DNA from: Flavobacteriales bacterium
GTDB lineage: Bacteria > Bacteroidota > Bacteroidia > Flavobacteriales_C > GCA-002722245
NCBI GenBank assembly: GCA_002722245.1
Contig: PBLA01000016.1
Span: forward strand, 1 to 53,382
Direction: 5' to 3'
Length of the DNA: 53,382 nucleotides
Positions within the stretch are counted from its first letter, which is position 1; each line of letters opens with the position of its first letter. Position numbers and translations under genes: made by a program. The notes beneath the pieces are model-generated. The model searched no databases and was not told the DNA's origin. It was given only the letters and a program-made list of their open reading frames with translations. Below are positions 46,462 to 53,382 of this stretch, piece by piece.

Positions 46462-47548
46462 TAAACTTTTTTACAATATTAAAATCACGATAAAAGAACC
46501 CCTTGTCAAGCTTTCCCAACGTCAAAGATTGATCCGTATCTAAAACAAAATGTTTTGGTAACATTTCGTTTAATTTTCGGGGAACCATTAAATTCCAATA
46601 TGCTATTCGAGATTCTATTTTAGTGATCTTTGAAACTTCCTCTGCCACAAGCATGAATGTGTCTTTATCCATATATTCAAAAATATTCGAAAGATTTAAC
46701 GAGTCAAAAAAACCATATTTTCTCCCAGCATCCTGCACATAATTTTTTTCTAATACTAATTGAGATAAATTAGATTTAATAGTATCGTAATTCTCCAAAC
46801 GAACATAATGCGGCAATCCATTTTCAAACGAGCCTCTTAAAATAAAGCTCAAGAAATAATTTTTCTGACAGCTTACTGAGCTCAAATGATGTTGAGCTTT
46901 TTCATAAATAAATTTACCTACGGGTATTTTAACCTCTTTTAAAAAAGCAGGATCTCTTCCAAACCTTCCCATTATTGTTTTACTAAAAAAAAGTTTAAAC
47001 AATAATTTCCATCGAAAATTATTCCATTGCTCTGAGTAGAATTTCAATTGTTCTGATGCAATTTTATTTTCAAATAATTCATTGATAATTTTCTCCTTAT
47101 GGATATACGGAAGAATTTTCTTTTGAAAAAATTTAAAATACCTTTCGAACTTCCCACAGAAAACAATCCCATATTCAATATCTTCTTTCTTTGAATCCCA
47201 AAAACATTTCGTTTCAGGATCTAATTTCGATCTTATTCCCAAGTAAGTATGATATCTTTTGATCCCTTCTGTAAAACCCGAAAAAGACAGATATTCCTCT
47301 CGATTCAAAACTGAAATAGCAGCAATTTTTAATCGCATTAAATTTAATTGTGCAACATTTAAATCTGCCGCTACAATTAATTCAGGATGAGAACTGAGTA
47401 AAGAGAGCGTATTATCTCCTGCAGATGCAATAGATAATATTTTTGATCCTTCTTCTAAACAAAGTCCTTTCAAAAGAATGTCTGCATCCTCCCAACAATT
47501 AGCATATCTAACATAATCAGAAGAAACATTTTGGAGATGATTACTCAT
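46454..47548 (-). CDS. DUF3419 / BtaA-like SAM-dependent aminocarboxypropyl transferase
   Basis: 364 residues. The N-terminus YVRYANCWEDADILLKGL and the SAM site ILSIASAGDNTLSLLSS followed by VAADLNVAQLNLMRLKIAAI are the hallmarks of DUF3419, the family of BtaA. BtaA moves the 3-amino-3-carboxypropyl group of SAM onto diacylglycerol to make the homoserine head of betaine lipids. The methyltransferase BtaB, which completes DGTS, is not encoded here, so either the product stays unmethylated or the acceptor differs. The gene overlaps both neighbours by 8 bases. Confidence 0.82.
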   Translation of the reverse strand: MSNHLQNVSSDYVRYANCWEDADILLKGLCLEEGSKILSIASAGDNTLSLLSSHPELIVAADLNVAQLNLMRLKIAAISVLNREEYLSFSGFTEGIKRYHTYLGIRSKLDPETKCFWDSKKEDIEYGIVFCGKFERYFKFFQKKILPYIHKEKIINELFENKIASEQLKFYSEQWNNFRWKLLFKLFFSKTIMGRFGRDPAFLKEVKIPVGKFIYEKAQHHLSSVSCQKNYFLSFILRGSFENGLPHYVRLENYDTIKSNLSQLVLEKNYVQDAGRKYGFFDSLNLSNIFEYMDKDTFMLVAEEVSKITKIESRIAYWNLMVPRKLNEMLPKHFVLDTDQSLTLGKLDKGFFYRDFNIVKKFSE

Positions 47549-50087
47549 TTGACAATACTATTAATTCACCTGTAGACCCGTCCATTTCTACTTCATCACC
47601 TGTTTTTAAAACCTCGAGCAACCCTGTTATTCCTACAATGCAAGGTATTCCCAATTCTCTTGAAACGATAGCAGAATGACTCAACATACTACCTCTTTCA
47701 ACAAGAATAGCAGAAGCAGTTGGAAAAAGAGTTACCCAACCAGGGTCAGTACTTGAAGTAACTAAAATGTCCCCATTTAATGAAGTACATTCATTAGGAT
47801 GGTTTACAACTCGCACTTTACCTCGAATCCTACCAGGGCAACATCCAACACCTTTAATATCACCACTCAACTTCTCTCCTCTTGGTCCTGCAAAAAAGTT
47901 ATTATTTACATACACCATGCCATTCGTTGAAATTCGCTCAGAAGGTGAAGGCATATTTTCATACTTTAGAAATTCCTCTTTTCTAATTTTGATCAATGCT
48001 TTAAGACTTACCGAAACTGCAGTTCCTTTTATAAAGTCAAAAATTTCTTCCTGAGTTAAATAAAACACATCTCTCTCATGATTAATTAATCCTTTTTTAT
48101 AAAGTTTCCTACCGATCGATGCAAACATCTTACGAACCATTCCAAAAGCTCTTGTTCGCTCATATCTTAAATTCTCTCTCCCGCTTACCATTGATCTGGT
48201 TACACGAAGAACATAATTAAAAATCCCTTTTTTAAATAAATTCCACCTAAATGCTGTTCGAACAATCTCATTTGCATCCTCTCTCAATTTTTTCTCTATT
48301 CCAGATTCTCTATGAGAAGAGACTATCCCTTGTTGAACATAAGATTTTATAATTTCCACAAAAACATCAGGCTGCTGATTGTAAGAGAGAGTTTCTAATT
48401 TCAATTCACCTACACAGCGATCACCAAATAGAGATAAATAACTTTGGATCTTTTCAGAGACATTTGGATACTTTTTTTGTTGAATAGCTTCCCAAATCAC
48501 CTCACTACTATTCATAATGAAGAAATCTTTTGCCTCATTACTCTTTAATATTTCCGAGGATATTTCTAAAATTCGTTGAACAGGCTCAGTTGAAATAATA
48601 TCATTACTTCCACATAAAAGATCATTATGAATATGCTTATTCTCGCTTTTTAGCCAAGTTTTGGTTATTTTTTCTAGAATACCAAAATATATCATTGCAA
48701 AAAAATCGTTTACCAATGGAGCTTTCCATTTAGTTAACAACACATTTTCAAACTCTTTGTAATGATCCATTAATTCTTCTGGAGTTAAGACCTCAAAATC
48801 CATACTTTGATAACGTTGAATTGTAGAATCAACCTCCCTATGAAATTTTGTTCTTTGGCTCGATAACGTGATTAAATTATAACCTATCTTAAAAATGGAT
48901 TGTCCCAATCGTAACCAAGCCATTCCTTTAGAAAAAGATTTTTGTTTTTTTAATTCAAATCGCTCTTTAACTCCCATCATTTTCTCCATGAAAGAAGCAT
49001 TTAAAGAATAGCCTGGTAATAGCGAAAGAGCTTTGTACCAACTTAATAAATTATAATAAACTCTTCCTTGAATTAAACCCAGCATATTTGAAAAAACATC
49101 CTTATTCGCATTAACTTCTTTTAAATGAACACCCATTAAAAGTGCAAATTGTCGATAAACTGCCTCATACATTTTAATAATAAAAGAGAAAGTAAGTGGT
49201 GTTGTAACTCCAGGGTATGACTCAATAATATTACTGTTATCCCAAATAATAAACTGATGGTTCTCCTCTTTTGTGTCAAGTGTCGTTATCGGACGTGTTT
49301 GAAGAAGAAATAATTTTTCTTTAAAATATGCAAATTCAACATCTTGAGGAAGTTTAAACTCCCTTCCTAAAAGATCCAAAACATAAGCAACTTCCTTCAA
49401 TTGATCATCTTGCATAACCGGTTTCGAAACCATCTCCTCTGAGATTTTAATCTTGGAAATCCCATCATAATCAGAGTTTACTGCAAAAGCATATTCTTTT
49501 TCAACTATCGTTTTATCAATTCCATCTTTTTTAATTTTATAATTATCCGCATTGAGATCACCAGAAACCAAACCTTCACCAAGTCCATAAACAGCAGAAA
49601 TAATTTTTGAATCATTATCTCCCGTTATTGGATCTGCTCCAAAAGCCACTCCTGATATCTCAGCATCAACCATTAACTGAATAATCACAGCAATTTCTTG
49701 ATGTTCTGAAAGCCCTTTATTTTTTCGATATTGCAGAACTCGATCGCTATTCGCCGAACGTCTAACCTCTTGAATTGCATCCATAAGATTATGGACATCC
49801 ACATTCAAAAGAGTTTCGAATTGTCCAGCAAACGACGCTTTTATTCCGTCCTCATCAATTGCAGAAGATCTAACAGCAAAACGAGCCCCTTTATTTTGGA
49901 CAATTAATTGATGGTTTTCCAGAGCATATTTAATCTTCTCAATTGGAGTTGATTGAAGTACATGGCTAGGAATAACAAACCATGAAGGTACATTCATCTC
50001 CAAATCCTCTAGTTTTAAAAGATTTCTGGCCTTACCACCAATATCAACATTAGTCTTATACTTTATTTGCCCTGACTCTATAAACAT
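47541..50087 (-). CDS. PEP-synthase-like phosphotransferase (PPDK_N plus PEP-utilizer mobile domain)
   Basis: 848 residues from the ATG at 50087; a TTG just before it is also in frame. The ATP-grasp PPDK_N domain (about 8-275) has VDIGGKARNLLKL, RSSAIDEDG and GVAFGADPITGD. A long helical middle region (about 280-735) is family-specific. The swivelling phosphohistidine domain (about 745-845) ends with GSMLSHSAIVSRELGIPC, His804 being the phospho-acceptor. This layout matches rifampin phosphotransferase or PEP synthase; the PEP/pyruvate TIM barrel is missing, so ATP-dependent phosphorylation of a bound small molecule, as in rifampin phosphotransferase, is more likely than PEP synthesis. Starts within the UbiA stop (TGATG). 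Confidence 0.85.
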   Translation of the reverse strand: MFIESGQIKYKTNVDIGGKARNLLKLEDLEMNVPSWFVIPSHVLQSTPIEKIKYALENHQLIVQNKGARFAVRSSAIDEDGIKASFAGQFETLLNVDVHNLMDAIQEVRRSANSDRVLQYRKNKGLSEHQEIAVIIQLMVDAEISGVAFGADPITGDNDSKIISAVYGLGEGLVSGDLNADNYKIKKDGIDKTIVEKEYAFAVNSDYDGISKIKISEEMVSKPVMQDDQLKEVAYVLDLLGREFKLPQDVEFAYFKEKLFLLQTRPITTLDTKEENHQFIIWDNSNIIESYPGVTTPLTFSFIIKMYEAVYRQFALLMGVHLKEVNANKDVFSNMLGLIQGRVYYNLLSWYKALSLLPGYSLNASFMEKMMGVKERFELKKQKSFSKGMAWLRLGQSIFKIGYNLITLSSQRTKFHREVDSTIQRYQSMDFEVLTPEELMDHYKEFENVLLTKWKAPLVNDFFAMIYFGILEKITKTWLKSENKHIHNDLLCGSNDIISTEPVQRILEISSEILKSNEAKDFFIMNSSEVIWEAIQQKKYPNVSEKIQSYLSLFGDRCVGELKLETLSYNQQPDVFVEIIKSYVQQGIVSSHRESGIEKKLREDANEIVRTAFRWNLFKKGIFNYVLRVTRSMVSGRENLRYERTRAFGMVRKMFASIGRKLYKKGLINHERDVFYLTQEEIFDFIKGTAVSVSLKALIKIRKEEFLKYENMPSPSERISTNGMVYVNNNFFAGPRGEKLSGDIKGVGCCPGRIRGKVRVVNHPNECTSLNGDILVTSSTDPGWVTLFPTASAILVERGSMLSHSAIVSRELGIPCIVGITGLLEVLKTGDEVEMDGSTGELIVLSNE

Positions 50088-51019
50088 CAAAAAAACAATT
50101 TACTTACCATAGGTATTCCTCCAAGACCTAAATACATAAAAACAGTCCAAAGTGACGAGGCATGTTCAATGAATTTGGCATTTTTATTACTTGGTTTGAT
50201 CAAAAATGAAAATGCAGGAAGGATGCATATTAGAAATACCGTTCCAAAAAAATAAAAGGCTATTAAACCATAATTAGCATAAACGCTTGTAATAAGACTT
50301 AGAATTAATGTTGATGTAATTACAAGAATCCAAATCCAAACAGCCTTTTTTGTTCCGAAATATTTCGTGTATGATAAAACACCTTCTTCTTCCGATTCTG
50401 GAGGTTTAATTTTTCTCCCAAATTCTAATACAATACCATTCATAAAAGAAACAGCAAAGAAAAACAAAAGGCCAACAGGAGCTTCAAATCCATTATAAAA
50501 CCAATCTAATCCACTGGCATATACATCAATTAATGGAATGATAATCATATGTGAAACAACATAAATCAATTGATGATTCTTAAGCCATTTTGGCACAAAA
50601 AATTCTGCTCGCATTAAAAGAAGATAGCCCATTACAATAGCATATAAAAGAATCATCTCTTTCTGAAAAAAAAGGATCAAAAAAAGCTGAATTAAAGCCA
50701 CTAATATACCCACCCATCGTAACTCTTTAAGAGAAATTAATCCTCGAGGAACAGGAAGGTATTTTCGATATTTAGCATCCTCTTCTTTATCCTTAAATTC
50801 ATCAAATATTCGGACTAAAAAAAATAAAGTGAACGTAGTTATTATTCCAATTAAATAATGTTTCCAGTCAATAAAACCATTCTCCCCTCTACATATTCTT
50901 GAATAAGAAATTGCAGAAAATGTAAAAACTCCAATCAGAATAATATATCCAACAAAAGGAAATCGCTCCTTTTGATAAATATAGAAGCGGACGAAAAAAG
51001 AATGCGTATTCTGTTCCAT
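50087..51019 (-). CDS. UbiA-family prenyltransferase
   Basis: 310 residues with about eight transmembrane helices. The first Asp-rich motif is RIFDEFKDKEEDAKYR (Asp73, Asp77, Asp81), followed by VPRGLIS, fitting the DxxxDxxxD Mg-prenyl-diphosphate site of UbiA enzymes. The second region, EFGRKIKPPESEEEGVLSY, replaces the usual second Asp cluster with acidic and basic residues, a form seen in a less studied subgroup. It is expected to attach an isoprenoid to an unknown acceptor in the inner membrane. It starts 3 bases after the SRPBCC gene and overlaps the phosphotransferase gene by 1 base. Confidence 0.82.
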   Translation of the reverse strand: MEQNTHSFFVRFYIYQKERFPFVGYIILIGVFTFSAISYSRICRGENGFIDWKHYLIGIITTFTLFFLVRIFDEFKDKEEDAKYRKYLPVPRGLISLKELRWVGILVALIQLFLILFFQKEMILLYAIVMGYLLLMRAEFFVPKWLKNHQLIYVVSHMIIIPLIDVYASGLDWFYNGFEAPVGLLFFFAVSFMNGIVLEFGRKIKPPESEEEGVLSYTKYFGTKKAVWIWILVITSTLILSLITSVYANYGLIAFYFFGTVFLICILPAFSFLIKPSNKNAKFIEHASSLWTVFMYLGLGGIPMVSKLFF

Positions 51020-51022
51020 TTT

Positions 51023-51637
51023 TTATTGCTTTATAAAAAGATGTACCCGTTCATAAGTATCTCCTCTCTCTATTAAATTTTTAATGTTCTCTAGGTTTTT
51101 TTCAAATATTTCCTCAGCCTTATAAGCAGCAAAATACATTTTCAATTCATCAATGAAACTAATTCTTTTTGTTGGGTCAAAAAATATCGTGAAAGTTAAC
51201 TTACATCCTCCATCATAATTCTCATATAGCTGATCCGTCATTAAATTATCAGCACTCAAATCAAAATGAACCATATTAAAAATGGATAACCGTCTTCTCG
51301 AATTAACTTCGTTTACGAGTATCTCCTCATCCCATCTCAACCCATTTTCATCTTCCTGCTGAAAACACCTTCTAACAGAGCCAACAGATCCATCACTTAT
51401 CTCATTGGAATTCAACGTACTGATGTGGTGAACAAAAACAGACCATTTTCGTGCATTATCAGAATTCCCTAGAATTTTATACGTAATTTCTTTACTTGCA
51501 TTTACTTCTATTGAACAAGCCAAATAACGATTTTTGTAGAGCTTCCCCTTCCCATAAGGACTAAAAAGAATCATTATTCCAATAGCAAAAACAAAGATTA
51601 ATATAAAGGATACAACGATTTTGAAAATACGCTTCAT
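51023..51637 (-). CDS. Membrane-anchored SRPBCC (START-like) protein
   Basis: 204 residues. One N-terminal TM helix (about 5-28) and then a START/polyketide-cyclase-like fold: ACSIEVNASKEITYKILGNSDNARKWSVFVHHI, VGSVRRCFQQEDENGLRWDEEI, CKLTFTIFFDP, and a long C-terminal helix that would close a lipid-sized pocket. Such domains bind hydrophobic ligands; here a prenyl or lipid intermediate is a natural guess. First gene of the seven-gene operon. Confidence 0.78.
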   Translation of the reverse strand: MKRIFKIVVSFILIFVFAIGIMILFSPYGKGKLYKNRYLACSIEVNASKEITYKILGNSDNARKWSVFVHHISTLNSNEISDGSVGSVRRCFQQEDENGLRWDEEILVNEVNSRRRLSIFNMVHFDLSADNLMTDQLYENYDGGCKLTFTIFFDPTKRISFIDELKMYFAAYKAEEIFEKNLENIKNLIERGDTYERVHLFIKQ

Positions 51638-51988
51638 AACTTTTTCTAAAAACCAGAGTGAAAAAAATGAAATTTAACTAAATGCCAAAATAAATGAGTT
51701 TAAATATGTGTTAATTATGACATTATATTTTAACTCCCTCTAATCCTAAGTTCTTTTAGGCTAAACATTAACGTAAACAATAGATAAAAATTAAAGAAAA
51801 CGGGAAAATATACTACTCTCAATTAAAAATAAATATGCATCAACTGTTTAAAAATGAAAACAGAGTTTGATTAACAGATTATATATTAAGATCTTTTTTT
51901 GATTTCAATGAATAATTTTACCTCTAGTCTTAAACCTTTTTCAATTTTTATCGTCTTAAAAACCTGTTATAATACAAACATAAAAATC
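51638..51988. other. 351-base divergent intergenic region
   Basis: AT-rich spacer between the biosynthetic operon (leftward) and the DUF2541 gene (rightward). On the minus strand TTATTTTG, complement of 51689-51696, is one mismatch from the -7 consensus about 52 bases before the operon start. TATAAT lies at 51968-51973 before the rightward gene. No further gene or strong hairpin seen. Confidence 0.4.
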
Positions 51989-52399
51989 ATGAGAAATATT
52001 TTAGGAATTTTAATGGCATCCTTTCTTTTAATTGGAATGTCAAGTTTTCAACCTTATAAAATAACCCCTAAAAAAAAATGGGTGCATTTAGGAAGTAGAA
52101 AAGTAAATTGGGGAATAGAAAAAGATGTGATTGAAGTAGGATCCAATGAAGGTGGATTTACAAAACTGAAAATAAAAGTAACTGGAGGAGCCGTTAATAT
52201 GAGAAAAATGATGGTTACCTATGGAAACGGGAACAAAGATAATATTCCTTTAAAATTCAATTTCAAAAAAGGCGCTGAATCCAGGATCATTGATTTGAAG
52301 GGAGGATCACGAAAAATCAAAAAAATTACCTTTTGGTACGATACTAAAAACCATAGCAAACGAAAAGCAACAGTTCATGTAGCGGGAAAAAAAGGATGA
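51989..52399 (+). CDS. DUF2541-family secreted protein
   Basis: 136 residues from the ATG at 51989; the frame extends 30 codons upstream, but the internal start gives a clean signal peptide (1 to about 20, ending MSSFQP). The mature part WVHLGSRKVNWGIEKDVIEV, VTGGAVNMRKMMVTYGNG and RIIDLKGGSRKIKKITFWYDTKN matches the DUF2541 pattern: a small basic beta-sandwich in the periplasm or at the surface. No enzymatic function is known. Monocistronic in this window. Confidence 0.82.
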   Translation: MRNILGILMASFLLIGMSSFQPYKITPKKKWVHLGSRKVNWGIEKDVIEVGSNEGGFTKLKIKVTGGAVNMRKMMVTYGNGNKDNIPLKFNFKKGAESRIIDLKGGSRKIKKITFWYDTKNHSKRKATVHVAGKKG

Positions 52400-52920
52400 A
52401 AATTAGGAAATAGGTAAACGATGCTATCCTCACACCTACATTTTTTGCGAAAACAAAATGGAGATTTTAACTGTACTTTAATGTCTAAATATTTTGACTA
52501 AAACCTTTTGGAAAAATTGGCCCCTTTAAAGCTCTTTAAAGAAAATACAATCAAACAACCTTAAACTGAGTCACAAAATCGTCCTAAATATCCTTTAGCT
52601 ATTGGTGCAGTAGGCATGATCTAAACCTTCTTTTAGTTCATCAAATCCAAAGTTAAATTGAGCGTTAATTAAAATAGGTCAGTCCCATAGGAGAGAATAC
52701 TACATACAACTGGAATTAACTCGAACTATGATGTTTTAATCAGGGTTCTGACAAATAAATTTCGTTTGGGCTTTATGATAGAGGACATCAAATATTAAGT
52801 AATAAATAAAAAATAGAACTAAATTTATAGTTTAAAGTCTAACTGCAAAAGATTGTATATACGCGTACTTGGCCCAAAGTAAATAGATCTGAAGTGACTT
52901 AATACGACAACTTACCTTCC
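52400..52920. other. 521-base region without an evident gene
   Basis: No credible reading frame, tRNA-like fold or strong terminator seen on either strand. A 27-codon minus-strand open stretch (52595-52678) reads like protein (NFGFDELKEGLDH) but has stops at both ends; it could be a decayed gene fragment or chance. Confidence 0.5.
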
Positions 52921-53382
52921 ATGAAAATGAATCTACGCAATAGAATTTTACTACTACTTATTGTCGGATGCACGCCCTCAATTTTGTTTGGCTCAATAGA
53001 TATAAATATAGAAGCCGAGGAAGCAACACTTTCAGATAGCTACACAATAGAAAATAGTGAAAACGCCTCAAATGGGACTTTTGTTAAGCTCAAAAACAAT
53101 CCTTCCTTAGAAGGAACAATCACATATACAATAGAAGGGATTCCAGCTAACGGGTCCTATAAAATGGAAGTATTTCATTTTAATGGCGGAATAAATCAAT
53201 CGGTTGACATCTCAATAAATGGTGGATTGGCAAGTACCAAAACACTTCATAAATCGAATTGGGCCTATGAAGATAAAGCTCGATCAACTTTGTTGAATCT
53301 CGATCTAGTGGCCGGAACGAACACCATCACTTTAAAAGCTATGCATACAACAATTTTGATTGACAAGATTAAAGTGACTGAT
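52921..53382 (+). CDS. Secreted protein with CBM6/35-like N-terminal domain (3' truncated)
   Basis: 154 codons visible, open to the window end. Signal peptide about 1-26 (LRNRILLLLIVGC ... LFGS); the Cys there (VGCTP) could alternatively mark a lipobox. The mature start INIEAEEATLSDSYTIENSENASNGTFVKL and the strands ITYTIEGIPANGSYKMEVFHF and NTITLKAMHTTILIDKIKV are those of a CBM6/35-type beta-sandwich that binds polysaccharide. A catalytic or further binding domain probably follows outside the window. Fits the polysaccharide-use theme of the region. Confidence 0.75.
   Translation, partial: MKMNLRNRILLLLIVGCTPSILFGSIDINIEAEEATLSDSYTIENSENASNGTFVKLKNNPSLEGTITYTIEGIPANGSYKMEVFHFNGGINQSVDISINGGLASTKTLHKSNWAYEDKARSTLLNLDLVAGTNTITLKAMHTTILIDKIKVTD

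Noticed and set aside
52595-52678. 27-codon protein-like minus-strand stretch
   Set aside because: Too short, stops at both ends and no recognisable family; cannot be told from chance.

Overview
The window reads as a chromosomal segment of an AT-rich marine-type Bacteroidota, most likely a flavobacterium in the broad sense (possibly Crocinitomicaceae-like; this placement is inference). The evidence is the many very large secreted proteins ending in type IX secretion (T9SS) sorting domains of type A and type B, the Ig-like 'LGNDT..C' repeats, Bacteroidota-restricted small families (Lacal_2735-type), and promoter -7 boxes of the form TAnnTTTG. No rRNA, tRNA, insertion sequence, phage gene or CRISPR array was seen.

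Layout. 1-4.9 kb (+): end of an unknown gene, a membrane-anchored alpha-helical protein and an AsmA-like envelope protein. 4.9-11.3 kb (-): a HEAT-like lipoprotein, a SiaA/SiaB/SiaC phosphatase-kinase-phosphoprotein module with an extra secreted protein in front, and BioA. 11.4-12.95 kb (+): a Lacal_2735-type small protein, a flavin reductase fused to DUF2452, and a 39-residue peptide with 13 cysteines that resembles a metallothionein. 13-32.3 kb (-): a surface and secretome block with four large or medium T9SS cargo proteins, a GH18 hydrolase, a chitin-binding-like T9SS protein, an unusual membrane protein with a lectin-like domain, and a helical cytosolic protein coupled to a T9SS cargo gene. 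32.5-35.35 kb (-): a coupled DUF2256 / photolyase-cryptochrome / FAD oxidoreductase operon. 35.6-37.6 kb (+): a secreted GH18 chitinase, followed by a convergent rhomboid protease.

38.2-42.5 kb (+): a probable metal (zinc) homeostasis block. A perfect 15-nt palindrome overlaps the -7 box ahead of a MerC-like membrane protein, two small proteins, a COG0523 GTPase, GTP cyclohydrolase I and an NTF2-like protein. A strong terminator follows, and then a second COG0523 GTPase. 42.6-43.6 kb: a secreted GH16 beta-glucanase.

43.7-51.6 kb (-): a compact seven-gene operon with overlaps or gaps of only a few bases. In transcription order it encodes a membrane-anchored SRPBCC protein, a UbiA-family prenyltransferase, a PEP-synthase-like phosphotransferase, a DUF3419/BtaA-like aminocarboxypropyl transferase, a tiny membrane protein, a GNAT-like acyltransferase and an acyl-adenylating ligase. 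I know of no described pathway with this composition. A new lipid or meroterpenoid-type pathway is the leading hypothesis and the best candidate for an undescribed system here. The window ends with a DUF2541 secreted protein and the start of a secreted CBM-like protein.

Functionally the region combines polysaccharide use (two GH18, one GH16, one CBM5/12-like protein), T9SS-displayed adhesin-like proteins, metal handling, light/DNA repair and one uncharacterised biosynthetic operon.
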